DNA from: Dentipellis sp. KUC8613
Lineage: Eukaryota; Basidiomycota; Agaricomycetes; Russulales; Hericiaceae
Reading direction: 5' to 3'
Assembly (NCBI GenBank): GCA_002286715.1
Contig: NSJX01000002.1
Coordinates: forward strand, 854,396 to 918,395
Length of the DNA: 64,000 nucleotides
The notes under the pieces are model-generated. The model had not been told where the DNA came from. It saw only the letters and a program-made list of their open reading frames with translations, and made no database searches. Both the position numbers and the translations under genes were made by a program. This document shows, piece after piece, positions 60,916 through 64,000 of this stretch (its first letter is position 1; every line of letters begins with the position of its first letter).

Positions 60916-61268
60916 GATTGCTCGGACGGCTCATAAGTACGACTGCGGACCTCCTGGCTCCTTTGACTTATCAGTTAAGTTTATGAACCGTACCGGCTAG
61001 AGGTTATAGAACGGAAGGACTAGGGCAACGCAGGGCATAGAAATGTAGATGTATACCGTTATGTATTCACCTTCAGTACGATGAGCTCTGTATCACAGTG
61101 TATGGGCAACTCGTCCCCTGCCGGCATTCGGCGACTCGGATCGTGAGCTTCTCACAGACGCCGATGTCTGAACATCTGAACATCTGTTTGAAACGTCGAG
61201 TACATACAGATGCTCCCTAGATAGTAATCCTCACCTCACCTCCCTCCAACTCAGAGTCAGCCCGAGAC
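60916..61268. other. intergenic, no gene seen
   Basis: About 350 bp with no motif. A direct repeat tctgaacatctgaacatctg lies at 61167-61186. Confidence 0.5.
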
Positions 61269-61562
61269 ATGGCAGACCAGACAAAACAGCCCGAGATCAC
61301 CGTTCTCTACTTCGCCGCAGCATCTACAGAGACAGGTCTCACTTCCGAGCGCATTCCTATCCCCTTATCACAAGGATCAGACCAATTCACCTTGTCTGCC
61401 CTGTCCGCGCTCCTGGTCTCGAGGCACCCGGGTACGGCCCTGGGAAAGGTCCTAGAAGGAAGCCAGTGGAGTGTCGATGCGGAGATGGTCGACGATCCTG
61501 AGAGCGTGGTTCTGAAGGGTGGGGAGGAGGTAGCGGTGATATGTCCGGTGTCTGGAGGATAG
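61269..61562 (+). CDS. MOCS2A: molybdopterin synthase small subunit (MoaD/MOCS2A-like)
   Basis: Single exon, 97 residues. This ubiquitin-fold protein carries sulfur as a C-terminal thiocarboxylate and gives it to precursor Z in molybdenum-cofactor synthesis. It opens with the beta strand EITVLYFAAASTETGL, has the helix FTLSALSALLVSRHPG, a late strand VVLKGGEEVAVICPVSGG, and ends in the required Gly-Gly. Size fits the family. The matching large subunit (MOCS2B) is not seen in the window. The sulfur carrier for the Ctu2 pathway is Urm1, a different protein of similar fold. Confidence 0.9.
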   Translation: MADQTKQPEITVLYFAAASTETGLTSERIPIPLSQGSDQFTLSALSALLVSRHPGTALGKVLEGSQWSVDAEMVDDPESVVLKGGEEVAVICPVSGG

Positions 61563-61937
61563 GAGCATGAGTGGTACAGTAAGTGTCGTGCTGCTCGAGT
61601 GTCGGTAGTGGTCTTGATAATACATCTACTAGTGGGACAGATTTACATGATATAAAGGATCCAAATTGTACACAGCTATACCCAAGGATCGAGATACGGA
61701 CGCAATCAACGACAAAGAAAACATGTATGTTTATAGCGATGTTATGTCGCTGACCCGAGCAAGATCCTCCGTAGCTGTACGAGGATGCAGCGCAAATACA
61801 ACCTGTATTCGGTGTCGTCAATAAACACTGGTTCACGGAGAGTAAGCAGTGTGCCGCCCGCTGACCTGCAATGGAGAAATTAGCACATGCGCGCAAGTAA
61901 TGACAGGACAAGGAGATTTGGAAGCAACGCTCACCTA
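61563..61937. other. intergenic between convergent genes
   Basis: About 375 bp, probably 3' untranslated regions of the molybdopterin synthase subunit gene and of the CCDC174-like gene. Nothing else was seen. Confidence 0.5.
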
Positions 61938-63373
61938 TCATCTTTCTTTCCTACTTTCTAGGTCATGCTGGAGGTTTTTTAACCAAGCAGCAGCTTCATC
62001 TTGCGGTACAGCTCCTGTGTCTTTAGACGGACGAGTAGTAGCTTGAGCCTCAAGCTGAGCGAAGGGGTCCGCGGGGGCAGGTGGTTCCGAAGAAGCAGGG
62101 GCAGTTGGAGGTGCAGAAGCAACCGGAGGGGTAGAGGCAGACGGTATCGGTGTGCTCGTCTTCGACGGCGCATCTTCCTTGCCTGTAACCTTTCGTCTCT
62201 TCGCTTCGACGGCCCTACGCCGCTCCTCCAATTTCCGCTTCCTCTCGTCCATCGCGCGGCTCGCCCCACTGCTACCCTCCTGCATGCCCTCCGCAGCACC
62301 GGGCTTGAGATCCACAGCACCCGTCGCCGACCGCTTTTTCTCCGTCTCCTCCCTAGCAGCTTTGAGCTCCTCCATCTGCTTTCTCCTTGTCTCTTCGTCG
62401 CCGGAGAATTGGTAGAATCCGGCGCCTTTGGCACGCACTTCCCTATCGGCATCGTAGTGCACGTTGAGCGGGTTGTTCTCTTCGGCGGCTGCTTCTTGGA
62501 TCGCGGCGACGCGGTCGGCTGTGGGCTCGTAGACTGGGAAGAAGTTTGTGGGGTTCTCTGCAACGTCAATGGAATTGTGAGAAGCCTGAAAAAGAAACTC
62601 AGAGCAATTGCATACCTAGAACAACACCTCTGCTCGAAAACACATCAGCAACGAAATAGTGTGTAGGGCCGAATGGATGGTGCTTACTCGTCACCATCGT
62701 CGGGACCTTCTGTCCGCATGGGCTTGGGCAGTAGATGGGGAGGAATCTGGGAACGGGGGGCGGAGCGCATTCGTCCGAACTCGTCCTCGTACTCAATGAC
62801 GGGGTCATCCTGGGCAGGAGGCTGGGGCACCGTAGCAGATTCATCTTCATCCTCATCGTCGTCGTCACTACCTGAACTGAATTCCACTGGTGGTTTGGCG
62901 GTAAACTGCATCCGCCGAGAGCTACAAGTCAGCAAACTCAATGACTCGGGAACGACTAAGAGGTGCGCACGTCGACTAGCAAGTTGTCGAACTGCTTGTC
63001 CGTGAGGTGGTCAAATTCACCTCTGTGCAGTCGGTCGTACATCTCAGCTTTCCGCTTCAAGTTCTCAGTAAAGTTCTCAACAGATTTCTTGTCGAGCTGC
63101 TCGGAATCAAGGTCGCGAGCGGCGCGCTTCTGGACGTCCTTGTTCTCTCTTGCCCAGACTGAGAGTTTCTGGCGCTGTGCGTAAGGCATGGATAAAGAGA
63201 CGACGGGGCGAGTAGCGCACCTTATCCATCATTTTCCTTCCCTTTATCGATGTAGACTTTCCCGCCGCCTTGTCCTTCAAGGCGACGTCCTTGCGCTCGG
63301 ACACCATAGCCTTGAGCTCCATGAACGAGGTCTGGCTGATCCCTGCCGCTTTCTCTTTCTTGTTGGAAACCAT
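61938..63373 (-). CDS. CCDC174-like coiled-coil protein
   Basis: Four or more exons on the minus strand. The N-terminus is MVSNKKEKAAGISQTSFMEL and KAMVSERKDVALKDKAAGKS, then RENKDVQKRAARDLDSEQLD and YDRLHRGEFDHLTDKQFDN. The acidic middle leads to the signature DPVIEYEDEFGRMRSAPRSQ. Then comes ENPTNFFPVYEPTADRVAA, followed by VRAKGAGFYQFSGDEETRRK and a long charged coiled coil (MDERKRKLEERRRAVEAKRR). The end is AAAWLKNLQHDLESRKER. The EYEDEFGR and GAGFYQFS motifs are those of CCDC174, a nuclear protein linked to RNA processing in animals. Role in fungi is not established from the sequence. Confidence 0.83.
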
Positions 63374-64000
63374 CTTTGCGTCGTAATAGTGTCCGTAGGC
63401 TTGTAGCCCGAGTTCGTGGTATAAGTAGAAGGAATGAGTGTGCAGAGGGAAGAGACCCGGATTGAAGGGGTGGCTGCTGAAGCCAAGAACAGACTATCGC
63501 CATAAACTCCCGGGCCGGAGCGTACCGCCGGCAATCCGGCATCTCTCAACCTTGCAAACCCACTCACATTTTGCTTCCATCTCACTACCTCATCATATCA
63601 GCATCGAATCCTTCATTGCCGTCGAAGACCGCTGGGTTGCCGATTCTCTGGGTTGCCCCTCGTGGATGAAGGAAAACATACAAAACATCGATACTTAATT
63701 TTCTCATTTATCTCTAAATCTAATTTGCGCGGGTGCCCATTGACCCAGCCAAGACATCCGGAGACGACGAACGTGAGGGTTCCGCGATCCAAGGATCCGA
63801 GATGGAATGAATTTACGAGAGACGATCGTCGCCCGATCGATCGCGAATTCATGGCATCTGGTATCTCGTGTGACCGCAAAGCGTTCAGTCAAGAAGCCTT
63901 TGAACAACAGAGCCAAACAAGCTCAAGCCTCGGCCTGACCTCATTGCCAAATTGAGTCACTCACGCCCTGTACCAACTTGAGGCCTAGCATTGCATCGCC
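63374..64000. other. upstream region of the CCDC174-like gene to the window edge
   Basis: About 630 bp with short frames on both strands that carry no known motif. It should contain the promoter of the minus-strand CCDC174-like gene. Any gene to the right begins beyond the window. Confidence 0.4.

Noticed and set aside
61167..61186. Short direct repeat tctgaacatc as a regulatory or repeat array
   Set aside because: Only two overlapping copies; too short to call a repeat family or operator.

Overview
The window looks like nuclear chromosomal DNA of a filamentous basidiomycete (probably Agaricomycetes), but no single marker proves the lineage. Genes are dense (about one per 2.5 kb), lie on both strands and are cut by many short introns of about 50-70 nt with GT..AG ends. 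I see no operons, plasmid features, phage, CRISPR array or intact transposon. The products are typical fungal housekeeping proteins plus several low-complexity proteins known mainly as unnamed fungal proteins. All gene models were assembled by reading splice sites by eye against family conservation, so exon borders may be off by a few bases.

Layout, left to right. 1-14.8 kb: an edge fragment, methionyl-tRNA synthetase, an unnamed Ser-rich protein, a small heat-shock protein that appears to lack its C-terminus, and a divergent pair made of an Srs2/UvrD-type DNA helicase and a type I metacaspase that share about 300 bp of promoter. 15-26 kb: a membrane-anchored calcineurin-like (Ppn2-type) phosphatase, an AIG2/GGCT-like protein, a class V PLP enzyme, a large Cys-rich protein of unknown function, and a GH79 beta-glucuronidase-like enzyme. 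26-36 kb: the tRNA thiolation subunit Ctu2/Ncs2, a LysM protein with a Cys-rich N-terminus, tRNA-Gly(GCC), a cytochrome b5/acyl-CoA dehydrogenase fusion, and an enlarged, His-rich Mim1-like mitochondrial outer-membrane protein. 36-49 kb: an FHA/G-patch protein, a B-type cyclin, peroxisomal multifunctional enzyme 2 (Fox2) and a vacuolar Ca2+/H+ exchanger. 49-64 kb: an F-box/LRR-like protein, Erg28 divergent from a very long Ser/Pro-rich protein, a tail-anchored CS-domain protein, thiamine pyrophosphokinase, the molybdopterin synthase small subunit, and a CCDC174-like protein.

Functional links are loose, as expected for a eukaryotic chromosome. Fox2 and the b5-acyl-CoA dehydrogenase both fit fatty-acid beta-oxidation. 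MetRS, tRNA-Gly and Ctu2 serve translation. Srs2 and cyclin B serve genome maintenance and the cell cycle. I found no convincing new multi-gene system. The items most worth a second look are the His-rich, extended Mim1-like protein, the truncated small heat-shock protein, a GC-AG intron in the helicase, two 8-nt microexons in MetRS, altered motifs in the second SDR half of Fox2, and the Cys-rich protein at 21.2-23.6 kb.
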